Source: Bin87 sp034423115 (lineage in GTDB: Bacteria > Chloroflexota > Dehalococcoidia > Lucifugimonadales > UBA3495). Taken from it: 64,000 nucleotides of DNA. Shown one piece after another: positions 18,602 to 26,721 of the stretch. The notes below the pieces were generated by a model. That model was not told the DNA's origin. It saw only the letters and a program-made list of their open reading frames with translations, and made no database searches. The position numbers were made by a program, and so were the translations under genes. How positions within the stretch are numbered: position 1 is the stretch's first letter; every line of letters begins with the position of its first letter. The DNA is taken from NCBI GenBank assembly GCA_034423115.1, contig DAOUJD010000063.1, forward strand, positions 1 to 64,000, written 5' to 3'.

Positions 18602-19575
18602 CTTCCACACATCTCAACGCCGAATCCAACCTTCTCCCGGCCCTGCTGGCCTGCCTGGACGGCATACTCGCGTCGGACGCGGTGCCTGAGGGACTCATGC
18701 GGGGCGAGATCGGATGGTTGGGCGACGGCTTGAGTGATCCCCAGCGAGAGTCCAGCAACGCCAGGGGCGCGCAAGACCGGAACGAAGCCCTGAACCTGGC
18801 TGACACCGCCCGTGGGCTCCTGTCGGCCCTCCGGAATGCCGGAGAAGTGCCATCGGACGCGGCGCTGCAATTGGACCGGGCCCTGGCTGACGCAGAGGCG
18901 CGGATCGGAGCAGCCCTGCGCCAGGCACAAGCGGGCCGTATTCACGGGCTGTACGTGATCATAGACCCGGAGGTCACCGGAGGGCGTGATCCGCTGGATA
19001 TTGCCCGTGGCGCCATCAACGGTGGCGCGCGGATGCTGCAACTTCGCGACAAATTGCGCGACAAGGGGGAACAACTGCCGCTGGGAATCGCGCTGCGCGA
19101 CCTGTGCGCGGCCAACGGAGCATTGTTGATCATCAACGACCATGCCGACCTGGCGGCCGCGTTGGGTCCCGACCACGTGGGGTTGCACGTGGGGCAGACC
19201 GACCTGCCGGTGGCCGAGGCTCGGAAAATCCTGGCGCCGGGGCAGGTGCTGGGTCGCTCCAATCGCGAAATCGACCTGATAATTGAGTCGCAGCAGATGG
19301 GAGCCGACCACGTGGCGTTCGGCGCGATGTACACCACGACCACGAAACAGGTAACGCGATCTCCGCAGGGTCCGGAACGGTTGAGAGAGGCGCGCGCCGC
19401 CGCTCAGGTTCCCCTGGTGGCGATCGGCGGCATAACGGCGGAGAACGTCGCGCCCGTGGTCGAGGCCGGGGCGGACGCCATCTGCGTTACGGCGGCGGTG
19501 GGCAGCGCTCCCGACCCCGAGGCCGCGGCTGCCGAGCTCACCGAGGCCATTCGCGCCGCCGGCGGGCGGGTCTAG
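18598..19575 (+). CDS. thiE: Thiamine-phosphate synthase with extended N-terminus
   Basis: 325 residues, about 110 longer than the usual ~210. The C-terminal core (about 116-325) has GLYVIIDPE, GGARMLQLRDK (pyrophosphate/pyrimidine site), LIINDHADLAAALGPDHVGL, HVGQTDLP, LGRSNRE, FGAMYTTTTK and VPLVAIGGITAENV. It joins the pyrimidine and thiazole halves of thiamine. The N-terminal ~110 residues are helical and not recognised as ThiD or ThiD2. The start is GTG 18598 in the GTGA overlap with the preceding gene; no later start has a better ribosome site. thiD is far away at 37115. Confidence 0.9.
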   Translation: MTSTHLNAESNLLPALLACLDGILASDAVPEGLMRGEIGWLGDGLSDPQRESSNARGAQDRNEALNLADTARGLLSALRNAGEVPSDAALQLDRALADAEARIGAALRQAQAGRIHGLYVIIDPEVTGGRDPLDIARGAINGGARMLQLRDKLRDKGEQLPLGIALRDLCAANGALLIINDHADLAAALGPDHVGLHVGQTDLPVAEARKILAPGQVLGRSNREIDLIIESQQMGADHVAFGAMYTTTTKQVTRSPQGPERLREARAAAQVPLVAIGGITAENVAPVVEAGADAICVTAAVGSAPDPEAAAAELTEAIRAAGGRV

Positions 19576-19593
19576 GATAGGATAGGAATACAG

Positions 19594-20229
19594 ATGCCCA
19601 CACGTTTCGGTCCCCAATTGGCCGCACTGTCCGCGCACGCGGTGTCGGAGTTGACCGCGAGGCACCAGGCCAGGGAGCGGGCTTTGTCGGTTTCCCGCCA
19701 GGTGATACGCAGTTCGGCCAACGCGATTCGTGCGGTGCATCGCAACGATTTTGATGAAGCGAAACGCCTCATTGCCGAGGCGTCTGAGCGCTTGGACGAA
19801 ACCGCCGGCATCCGCGTCGACAATCCGGAGATTTATTACGCCGGCTTCCTTTCGGACGCTCGCAAGGAATTCACCGAGGCAAACATAACGTTGGCAGTAA
19901 TATCGGGGGGCGAAATTCCCGATGCCGAGACGTTGGGCATCGATCCGCCGGCGTACCTGAACGGAATGGCCGAAGTGATCGGAGAATTGCGGCGGTACAT
20001 CCTGGATGCATTGCGCCGCGACGACACGGGACGTTGCGAAGAGTTGATGGAATTGATGGACGAAATCTACGGCATCCTGGTAACCGTGGATTTTCCCGAA
20101 GCCGTGACCGGCGGCCTGCGCCACAGCACGGATGCCATGCGAGGGGTCCTCGAACGCACGCGAGGGGACCTCACCATCTCGTTGCAGCAGCGGCGTTTGG
20201 AGCAACGGTTGGCCGAAATGGAGGGCTGA
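19594..20229 (+). CDS. Translin/TRAX-family protein
   Basis: 211 residues, all-helical. The order of features matches translin/TRAX: an N-terminal helix ending in RERALSVSRQVIRSS, AIRAVHRNDFDEAKRLIAEA, DARKEFTEANITLAV (ExxE pair Glu92/Glu95), PAYLNGMAEVIGELRRYILDAL (GELRR, 130-134), and HSTDAMRGVLERTRGDL with Asp180. In eukaryotic TRAX the equivalent EYxEA glutamates and a late aspartate form the RNase site of C3PO. Archaeal relatives also bind and cut RNA. Bacterial members are uncommon, and such genes are sometimes misnamed haloacid dehalogenase. It lies 18 bases after thiE. Confidence 0.75.
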   Translation: MPTRFGPQLAALSAHAVSELTARHQARERALSVSRQVIRSSANAIRAVHRNDFDEAKRLIAEASERLDETAGIRVDNPEIYYAGFLSDARKEFTEANITLAVISGGEIPDAETLGIDPPAYLNGMAEVIGELRRYILDALRRDDTGRCEELMELMDEIYGILVTVDFPEAVTGGLRHSTDAMRGVLERTRGDLTISLQQRRLEQRLAEMEG

Positions 20230-20236
20230 CCGAGAT

Positions 20237-20995
20237 TTGTTCTCGCCAGTTTCGCGGTTTCTGCCTCCGGCGTTCCAGGCGAACTGGCTGAACCCGCTGT
20301 TGTTCTCGTGGCCGATCGACCGAGAGGCGTTGGAGCCATTGCTGCCCAACGGCCTGGAGATCGATTGCTGGCGAGGGCAAGCCTATATCAGCCTGGTGGG
20401 CCTCAGGTTCGAGTCGATCAGATTTTTCGGCATACCGTCTCCGGTGGCCAGCTACGACGAGATCAACCTCCGGTTTTACGTGTGCAGAAAGGGCAACGGG
20501 GGCGACCGCTGTCCGGGGGTTGTTTTCGTGCGTCAGATGGTGCCGCACCGAATGGTGGCTTTCACGGCGCGGTCCCTGTACGGCGAACCGTTCGTCGCGG
20601 CTCCGGTGAGTCATCAATTCGGTCTTTCCGAATTTGATAGTGCAAAAAATCCGAAACGGGTCGCTTATCGGTGGGAATACCTGGGGCGAACCGGCCAATT
20701 TTGGGCTGAGGCCGAGTCCGGTAAATCGGCGATGGCGGAGGCCGGTTCATTGGAAGGGTTTTTGACCAGCAGATATTGGGGCTACAACGGGAAACCGGGA
20801 ACGCGCACTAGAGCGTACCAGTTGACAAGGCCGGAATGGCCCTTGCTCGAACCCTCCCGTTGGGAGATCGATTGCGATGCCGGCGAGGCTTACGGCGATC
20901 CTTTTGCCGGTGTAATGCGTGATGGACCCTCGTCGGTGATATTAGCCGTCGGATCTAGGGCTACGGCCGCGCCACCGGTAACGCTGGCGATGTGA
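20237..20995 (+). CDS. DUF2071 (YqjF-like, acetoacetate-decarboxylase fold) protein
   Basis: 252 residues from a TTG start. NPLLFSWPIDREALEPLLPNGLEIDCWRGQAYISLVGLRF is the standard DUF2071 opening: a tryptophan-proline strand, a (L)LP.GLE turn, then WVGL-type strands. RQMVPHRMVAFTARSLYGEPF follows. The family shares the acetoacetate-decarboxylase fold, but no enzymatic activity is assigned. The ribosome site GGAGGG (20220-20225) lies inside the end of the translin-like gene, implying coupling. No ATG is available near the start of the conserved region, so the start is approximate. Confidence 0.78.
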   Translation: MFSPVSRFLPPAFQANWLNPLLFSWPIDREALEPLLPNGLEIDCWRGQAYISLVGLRFESIRFFGIPSPVASYDEINLRFYVCRKGNGGDRCPGVVFVRQMVPHRMVAFTARSLYGEPFVAAPVSHQFGLSEFDSAKNPKRVAYRWEYLGRTGQFWAEAESGKSAMAEAGSLEGFLTSRYWGYNGKPGTRTRAYQLTRPEWPLLEPSRWEIDCDAGEAYGDPFAGVMRDGPSSVILAVGSRATAAPPVTLAM

Positions 20996-21022
20996 CGTTT
21001 GGCTTGGGCCGGTAACCATAAG

Positions 21023-21053
21023 TTGTGATTGTGTCCCGGCGATTTGGTAGAAT
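21023..21053 (+). promoter_or_regulatory. Promoter of the selenoprotein unit (extended -10)
   Basis: TGGTAGAAT (21045-21053) is an extended -10 of the TGnTAxAAT type. A weak TTGTGA (21023-21028) lies 19 bases further upstream. The following leader carries a strong AAGGAG just before ATG 21087. Confidence 0.55.
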
Positions 21054-21086
21054 GTCTGCCGGTTTGATATTCGAAAGGAGCCGCTG

Positions 21087-22124
21087 ATGGTTGAACAAGG
21101 GCAACGCGCCTCGGTAGTTGAGTACCCTGATAGCCTGGACGCGATCGAGGAATGCTACCGGCGCGGTTGGACCGATGGGTTGCCGGTGGTGCCGCCGACC
21201 GCGGAACGTGTGCAGGCCATGTTGGACGCCGTCGGGCTGGCGCCTGGAACCGTGCTGGGTGAGGTGGAGGTGCGCCGCCGGTCTCTGACCGCGGAGCAGG
21301 CCGCAGCCAACGCAGTGATGGCCGGGTGCCTGCCCAGCTATTTTCCCGTGGTCCTGGCGACCATGAAATCGCTGTTCGAGTTCGACCCCAACTGCATCCA
21401 CGAGGTTTCCGCCGTCACAAACTCCACCGGGTTGTTGACCATCGTGAACGGGCCGATACGGCGCGAAATCGAGTTGAACTGTACCGACAACCTGTTCAGC
21501 CCCGGCTATCGCGCCAACGCGACCATCGGACGGGCGCTGCGCCTGATCCTGATCAACGTGTTTGAGCAGCGTCCGGGCGTACTCGACCGCGGGTGCATGG
21601 GGAGCCTCACCAAGTTTGGCGTGGTGTTCGGAGAGGACGAGGAGAACAGTCCCTGGGAACCGCTGCACGTAAGCCTTGGCTTCGAACCGGACCAATCGAC
21701 CGTCACTGTGGCGACCATCCAGGACCCGTCAATGCACGGCAACCGGTACGGGACCACGGGCGAGAGCCTGCTGGATTCCATCGCCGACGGGATGGCGTCG
21801 CACGGCTTGGGCATCTACTTTGGCCGTGGGATCAAGTGGGTTTGGGTGGTGGGCCACTGGCACTCCGAGCTTTTGGGGCGCCAGGGCTGGAGCCGCCGGG
21901 ACATGCAGGAATACCTGTTTGAAAAGTCCTGGCGGTCGGTGGGTCAACTGAAACGCCTGGGGATGATGAACGGCGAGGTCGCGCCCGGCGACGACGCAGA
22001 ACGACAGCTGACTGTGGACAGCCCGGACGACATCCTGATCCTGAAGGCCGGTGGTGACAGTGGCATCTACAGTGAACTGATCATGAACTATTTTGGAGTA
22101 CCGGCCGTCACCGAGGTGATTTAG
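21087..22124 (+). CDS. Conserved protein of unknown function, partner of the UGSC selenoprotein
   Basis: 345 residues, no signal peptide or clear membrane span. I do not recognise a characterised enzyme. Visible blocks are YRRGWTDGLPVVPPTAERV (about 24-42), AAANAVMAGCLPSYFPVVLA (about 72-90), IVNGPIRREIELNCTDNLFS, RALRLILINVFEQRPGVLDRGCMG and TVTVATIQDPSMHGNR. Three cysteines sit in conserved-looking, glycine-rich contexts (AGC, LNC, RGC). A strong AAGGAG precedes ATG 21087, and the stop is 32 bases before the selenoprotein start. The pairing suggests a shared redox or catalytic task; that is inference from position. Confidence 0.75.
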   Translation: MVEQGQRASVVEYPDSLDAIEECYRRGWTDGLPVVPPTAERVQAMLDAVGLAPGTVLGEVEVRRRSLTAEQAAANAVMAGCLPSYFPVVLATMKSLFEFDPNCIHEVSAVTNSTGLLTIVNGPIRREIELNCTDNLFSPGYRANATIGRALRLILINVFEQRPGVLDRGCMGSLTKFGVVFGEDEENSPWEPLHVSLGFEPDQSTVTVATIQDPSMHGNRYGTTGESLLDSIADGMASHGLGIYFGRGIKWVWVVGHWHSELLGRQGWSRRDMQEYLFEKSWRSVGQLKRLGMMNGEVAPGDDAERQLTVDSPDDILILKAGGDSGIYSELIMNYFGVPAVTEVI

Positions 22125-22156
22125 CACGACTGGTTTGCCAGTCAAAGGAGACCGCA

Positions 22157-22720
22157 ATGACTACCGCCAACCGACCAACCGTGCAACTCATTGATCCCAC
22201 CGGGTTCGACCCGGGGGAAACGCCGCTGGTGATGGCGGCCCGACCCGTCGATCTCCGGGGAAAACGCCTGGGCCTGCTGGACAATTCCAAGGCAAACTCC
22301 GACGCGATTCTCTGGGCCATCGCCCGAGAGTTGGATGCGGAGTTTGAGTTCGCCGACATCTTTTACGCCAAGAAACACAGCGCCTCCCTGCCGCCCTTTC
22401 CAGAAGTGATGGCCGACCTGCACCGCAACGCCGACTTCGTGATCGCCGGTGTGGGTGATTGAGGGGGCTGCTCGTCGGGCAGTTTGCACGACGGAATTAC
22501 CTTGGAGCGGCAGGGCATCCCGGCGGCGACGATCATTACCACGGTGTTCGCCAACACGGCCCGGGCATACACTCGTTTGATGGGTGTCCCAAACTTCCCG
22601 TACCTGATGTGTCCGCATCCGATCACCAACGTGAAGGGCGATGATCTTTTGGAGCGCGCGCACTCGTTGACTCCGGGCGTTCGCAGGTTGCTCATCAACG
22701 GCACGTTGACGGACAACTAG
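22157..22720 (+). CDS. UGSC-family selenoprotein (TGA 22460-22462 read as Sec102)
   Basis: 187 residues if the in-frame TGA at 22460-22462 is decoded as selenocysteine. The frame stays open and protein-like on both sides: upstream GKRLGLLDNSKANSDAIL and RNADFVIAGVGD, then Sec-GGCSSGSLHDG, then GIPAATIITTVFANTARAY and PYLMCPHPITNV to the true stop TAG at 22718-22720. The Sec-x-x-Cys arrangement in GVGD-U-GGC-SSGSLHD fits the UGSC (seleno)protein family known mainly from marine metagenomes; here the third residue is G rather than S. A hairpin of bacterial SECIS type follows at the right distance. The start ATG 22157 has AAAGGAG upstream. A Sec-x-x-Cys redox centre is expected; the substrate is unknown. 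A nonsense mutation is the alternative but leaves the SECIS and motif unexplained. Confidence 0.85.
22472..22494 (+). promoter_or_regulatory. Candidate bacterial SECIS element
   Basis: TCGTCG (22472-22477) pairs with CGACGG (22489-22494), then a G-A mismatch, then GCA (22479-22481) pairs with TGC (22485-22487), closing the loop GTT (22482-22484). The loop begins with G, 19 bases after the TGA. That lies within the usual 16-37 base window for bacterial SECIS loops, where SelB binds. A competing hairpin CTGCTC/GGGCAG (22468-22482) is also possible. Confidence 0.65.
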
Positions 22721-22747
22721 CCGGAGCGCAATTCGGATTCTCTTCAA

Positions 22748-24544
22748 ATGGCAGGCTTGGGCAACATTCTGCGGCGTTTTGTTGGCCGATTGAGGGAACA
22801 GGAAACGCAGGCTCCCGGCCAGCGAGAGTTTGAGGAGAGCCTGGGGCCCCAAACGTACGACCCCCTGGACGCGTCCATCGAACGGGTTCCCGCCGAGGCG
22901 GGCGGCGGTCCGGTGGGCGCTGCCGTTGAGGAATCCTCGTTACCAGGCGATCCGTTCCGGTCGCCTCCGCAAGCCGTGGAAAACCCGGGATTGGCGTTCA
23001 CCGCGGAACCGTCGGCGAATCCTGTGCGAGAATCGCAGGGAACATTGGTGGCGGATGCGGTTGGAGCGACTTCGCTCGACGTCGGCCAGACCGGCCTGTC
23101 GGACGACGATGCCCTGATCGAGGATCCGCTCACGTCCAATTGCCCATATTGTGGATTGCCCAACCAGCGAATAGGCGCGCGTTGCGAGCGATGCTCCCAG
23201 GTGGTGGTGCGTTTGCCCGCGTGGGCGCAGCACAGGCGACGCAATTGGCTGCTCAACCGGTTGTCGTGGAAACGGATCATCTTTGCCTCGATCGCGGCGC
23301 TGCTGGTCATCTTTGTCATCTGGGTGAACTATCCGTTTGCGCCCAATCCGTTGATCCTGTTCAAGAATATCCAATCCCAGATCACGGCGGATTCAAGCGC
23401 CGGAGTCTGGTCAATCAGCGGACGCGATCTGCGAAACAGCCGGAACGTTCAGGTGGGGTTTCCCCCACCCAGCGGCGAGGTTCAGTGGACGAGTTTCATT
23501 TCCGAACCGTTGAATTCTGAGCCGGTGGCGCAGAACCCGAATATCTACGTTGGATCCGCCAACGGAATATTCTCGCTCTCCCAGTACGACGGGCAGCCCA
23601 GGGAGGGATGGGAAGGCAATACCCCCGGGAGGATCACCGGCGCAGCCGCGGTGGTTGACACGTACCTGTTTTTCGGCAGCACCGATCACACGGTCAACTC
23701 CTGGAACGCTTTGACCGGGGATGCGTGGTGGAGTTTCCCGGCTGAAGATACCGTTGAAGTGGCTCCGGTAGTCTCCGACGGCTTGCTCTATGTCGCTTCC
23801 GGAAAGGGCTGGCTGTACGCTTTGGACGCATACAACGGTGCCGTCATTTGGCAAACCCGGTTGGACAGCAACGCCAGCGCGGAGGTTGCGGTACACGATG
23901 GGAAACTGTTTGTTGGGGATGACAAGGGTGTTTTCTACATCCTTTCCGCAAGGACCGGCCAAGAGTGGTTCCGGTATCGAACGCTGAAGACCATCGCGGG
24001 ACCGCCGGTGATATCGGCCGACGGAACGCGGGCCTACTTCCCCTCCAGTGGGCAACTGTACGCAGTGAGCGCGGAGGAGCGCGAGGTCCCCGGCCTGTAT
24101 CAGTTCAAGAAGATCTGGGCCCAGTTGTGGTTGTGGCAGGTCCCGGGCGTGCCGCGACCGCCCGGTCAACAGGGCGGGCTGTGGCGTTTTTCGCCCGAAA
24201 ACCCCCTGCAGGGAATCTACAGTTCCCCGGCGTTAGTGGATGACGAAAACGAGAGCACCTTGTACGTGGGCGCTTACGACAACAGCATGTTCGCTCTGAA
24301 TGCCCTGGACGGCACTCGCAGGTGGACGTTCGAGGCCGACAACGCGATTTTTGCGTCGCCCATCGTGGTGAAGGACAGATTGTTGTTCGGCGATGGATCC
24401 GGGAACGTTTACTCTTTGAATCGTCACGACGGCACGCTGGATTGGAAAATCTCCGCGAGTTCGGCGGTAAAAATCCCGCCCATTCAAAGCAACGATCTGC
24501 TGATAGTGCGCACTGAGGACGGGACGGTTTACGGCATCAAGTAA
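22748..24544 (+). CDS. Membrane-anchored PQQ-type beta-propeller protein with zinc ribbon
   Basis: 598 residues. An unstructured N-terminal third is followed by a zinc ribbon (NCPYCGLPNQ...RCERC, about 131-152), one membrane span (FASIAALLVIFVIWV, about 178-193) and an outer-facing beta-propeller of BamB/PQQ-like blades. Blades include IYVGSANGIFSLSQYDGQ, YLFFGSTDHTVNSWNALTG, LLYVASGKGWLYALDAYNG, LFVGDDKGVFYILSARTG and YVGAYDNSMFALNALDG. No PQQ-dehydrogenase catalytic residues are evident, so a scaffolding or binding role is more likely. The gene is 27 bases after the selenoprotein stop; no ribosome site is clear. A bidirectional terminator follows. Confidence 0.82.
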   Translation: MAGLGNILRRFVGRLREQETQAPGQREFEESLGPQTYDPLDASIERVPAEAGGGPVGAAVEESSLPGDPFRSPPQAVENPGLAFTAEPSANPVRESQGTLVADAVGATSLDVGQTGLSDDDALIEDPLTSNCPYCGLPNQRIGARCERCSQVVVRLPAWAQHRRRNWLLNRLSWKRIIFASIAALLVIFVIWVNYPFAPNPLILFKNIQSQITADSSAGVWSISGRDLRNSRNVQVGFPPPSGEVQWTSFISEPLNSEPVAQNPNIYVGSANGIFSLSQYDGQPREGWEGNTPGRITGAAAVVDTYLFFGSTDHTVNSWNALTGDAWWSFPAEDTVEVAPVVSDGLLYVASGKGWLYALDAYNGAVIWQTRLDSNASAEVAVHDGKLFVGDDKGVFYILSARTGQEWFRYRTLKTIAGPPVISADGTRAYFPSSGQLYAVSAEEREVPGLYQFKKIWAQLWLWQVPGVPRPPGQQGGLWRFSPENPLQGIYSSPALVDDENESTLYVGAYDNSMFALNALDGTRRWTFEADNAIFASPIVVKDRLLFGDGSGNVYSLNRHDGTLDWKISASSAVKIPPIQSNDLLIVRTEDGTVYGIK

Positions 24545-24590
24545 ACGATGGCGCCCGGTCCGGCGCAGTCGCACCTGCTGACAATGGAAA

Positions 24591-24618
24591 ACGCTCCCCG
24601 GGAATCCCCGGGGAGCGT
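24591..24618. terminator. Bidirectional intrinsic terminator
   Basis: A 12-base-pair stem, ACGCTCCCCGGG (24591-24602) with CCCGGGGAGCGT (24607-24618), loop AATC, followed by ACTTTT on the plus strand and TTTTCC on the minus strand. It lies between the convergent propeller gene and oppF. Confidence 0.85.
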
Positions 24619-24643
24619 ACTTTTGGGCTGGTGTGGGGGGTCG

Positions 24644-25624
24644 TTAGTAGAGGTGGCACGACACCCGGTGCCCGGGCGAAACCTCTTTCTCCACCGGCGC
24701 CTCCTCGGAGCACTGGGGCATCGCGAAAGGACACCGCGGATGGAACCGGCAACCGGTAGGAGGATTGATGGGAGACGGAACTTCGCCCTGTAGAACGATG
24801 TCTTCTCGGATCAGGTCCGGGTGGGATGGCAGGGCCGCAGAGAACAACGCGCGGGTATAGGGGTGTAGGGCGTTGTTGTACAGTTCCTCCGTCTCTGCGT
24901 ACTCGACGATCTGGCCCAGGTACATCACAGCGGTCTCGTGGGCCATGTACCGCACGGTGGCCAGGTTGTGGGCGATGAGCAGATAGCTGACGTTGTACTG
25001 TTCCTGCAGGTCTTTCAGCAGGTTCATCACCTGCGCGCGGATGGAAACGTCCAACGCGGAGACCGGCTCGTCCAGCACGATCAACTTGGGATACGACACC
25101 AGGGCTGAAGCAACCGCAATACGCTGCCGTTGCCCTCCGCTGAACTCGTGGGGGTAGTTGGTCGCCTGCTGGGAGTGCAGGCCCACCTGCTGGAGGACCT
25201 CGGCCACCCGTTCGTTCTTCTCCTGGGTGGTGACGTTCCGGTTGACCACCAGCGGCTCGGAGACAATGTCCCGAACCCTCATACGGGGGCTCAGCGACGA
25301 CCATGGATCCTGGAAGACCGCCTGCACCGTCGTGCGGTAGTCCTGTAGCTCGGACCCGCTGAAGGTATTGATGTCCTTGCCTTCCAGTAGGATGTCACCC
25401 TCGGTCGGGCGCTCCAGGCGCAGGAGCAGCTTGCTGGTGGTCGTCTTACCGCAACCGGATTCGCCCACCAGCCCCACGGTTTCGCCCTGTTTGATATTGA
25501 ACGAGATACCGTCCACGGCCTGAACGTACCCGATGGTTTTCATCAGGATGAGGCCTTTCGTGACGGGGAAGTACTTCTTCAGGTTGCGTACTTCCAGGAG
25601 ACTGTTGTTGGTAGCCACTGCCAT
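24644..25624 (-). CDS. oppF: Oligopeptide ABC transporter ATP-binding protein OppF
   Basis: 326 residues. Walker A GESGCGKTTTSKLLLRL (about 55-71), Q-loop VFQDPWSSLSPRM, signature EFSGGQRQRIAVASAL (about 162-177), Walker B LIVLDEPVSALDVS and H-loop IAHNLATVRYM. The C-terminal extension PPTGCRFHPRCPFAMPQC...SCHLY carries the four-cysteine cluster typical of OppD/DppD and OppF/DppF. It energises import together with OppD. It is the last gene of an eight-gene minus-strand locus, and AGGAGG precedes the start. Confidence 0.95.
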   Translation of the reverse strand: MAVATNNSLLEVRNLKKYFPVTKGLILMKTIGYVQAVDGISFNIKQGETVGLVGESGCGKTTTSKLLLRLERPTEGDILLEGKDINTFSGSELQDYRTTVQAVFQDPWSSLSPRMRVRDIVSEPLVVNRNVTTQEKNERVAEVLQQVGLHSQQATNYPHEFSGGQRQRIAVASALVSYPKLIVLDEPVSALDVSIRAQVMNLLKDLQEQYNVSYLLIAHNLATVRYMAHETAVMYLGQIVEYAETEELYNNALHPYTRALFSAALPSHPDLIREDIVLQGEVPSPINPPTGCRFHPRCPFAMPQCSEEAPVEKEVSPGHRVSCHLY

Positions 25625-25674
25625 GGGGAGCGGTCCTCCTCAGCTATTGTTCTAAATGTAGCGGACAGGCCGAT

Positions 25675-26718
25675 TTAGCCGGCGGTTCCGGTCGGCGGGA
25701 CGAATTCTTCGATGGGCGTACCCTGCCAGTCCGGATCCAGGGCCCAGCAGTCGGCATGGTGTCCCTCGGCCAACTGATACGTCGACGGATACGCTTCGTA
25801 GCACTGGTCGCTTACGTATGGGCAACGCGGGGCGAAGCGACAACCCTCGGGCAGATTGGAGAGCAACGGCGGCTGACCGTCAATGGAGTAAAGACGGTCT
25901 ACGCGTTCCTCAAGTTTCGGCACCGAATTAATGAGCGCCTGCGTGTAGGGGTGCGCCGGACGACTGAAAATGTCCCGCACGTCGCCCTGTTCAATGATGC
26001 GGCCGGCGTACATCACCGCCACCCGGTCGCACATCCTGGCGACCACTCCAAAGTCGTGGGTGATGAAGATGATAGCCAGCCCGGTTTCGGCCTGGATCTC
26101 CTTCAACAACCGCAGGTACTGGAGTTGAATCGTAACGTCCAACGCGGTGGTCGGCTCGTCGGCAATGATGATGCCCGGCTCGCACGACATGGCGATGGCG
26201 CCGACAACGCGCTGTTTCATTCCGCCCGACATCTGGTGCGGGTAGTCGTCCAGGCGACGCTCCGGCGCGGCCACGTTGACCTTGCGCAGGGCGTCCACGG
26301 CCCGGGACAACATCGAGCTCTTGTTTTCCTTGTGGGCGATACCCAACGCCTCCCGCAATTGGTTTCCGATGGTGAACACCGGATTCAGGGAGGTTTGCGG
26401 GTCCTGCAGGATCATCGAGATCTGGCGACCCCGCACGTCGCGCATTTCGTCTTCGCTCTTCTGCAGGATGTCCTCGCCGTTCAGAACGATCTCGCCTTCC
26501 ACGATGCGGCCGGCCGGCCGGGGCACCAAACGCAAGAGGGACAGGGCCGTCATAGTCTTGCCGCAGCCGGACTCTCCAACTATGCCCAACGTCTCGCCTT
26601 TTTTCAGGTTGAACGAGATTCCGTCTACCGCTTTCACGGTGGCGGCGCGCGTGAAGATATAAGTCTTGAGGTCGTTGACCTCTAGGATGGTGTCAGTAGC
26701 GGTCTGTACAGCAGCCAT
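25675..26718 (-). CDS. oppD: Oligopeptide ABC transporter ATP-binding protein OppD
   Basis: 347 residues. Walker A GESGCGKTMTALSLLRLVP (about 49-67), Q-loop ILQDPQTSLNPVF, signature QMSGGMKQRVVGAIAM, Walker B GIIIADEPTTALDVTIQ and H-loop ITHDFGVVARM. The cysteine cluster EGCRFAPRCPYVSDQC...ADCW is at the C-terminus. It pairs with OppF as a heterodimeric ATPase and, as the only OppD/OppF set here, presumably serves both permease pairs upstream. The gap to oppC1 is 3 bases. Confidence 0.95.
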   Translation of the reverse strand: MAAVQTATDTILEVNDLKTYIFTRAATVKAVDGISFNLKKGETLGIVGESGCGKTMTALSLLRLVPRPAGRIVEGEIVLNGEDILQKSEDEMRDVRGRQISMILQDPQTSLNPVFTIGNQLREALGIAHKENKSSMLSRAVDALRKVNVAAPERRLDDYPHQMSGGMKQRVVGAIAMSCEPGIIIADEPTTALDVTIQLQYLRLLKEIQAETGLAIIFITHDFGVVARMCDRVAVMYAGRIIEQGDVRDIFSRPAHPYTQALINSVPKLEERVDRLYSIDGQPPLLSNLPEGCRFAPRCPYVSDQCYEAYPSTYQLAEGHHADCWALDPDWQGTPIEEFVPPTGTAG

Positions 26719-26721
26719 GGC

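Noticed and set aside
22157..22462. A complete 101-residue protein ending at TGA, or a pseudogene with a nonsense mutation
   Set aside because: The frame continues with conserved-looking sequence, the TGA lies at a UGSC redox motif, and a SECIS-like hairpin follows at the correct distance.
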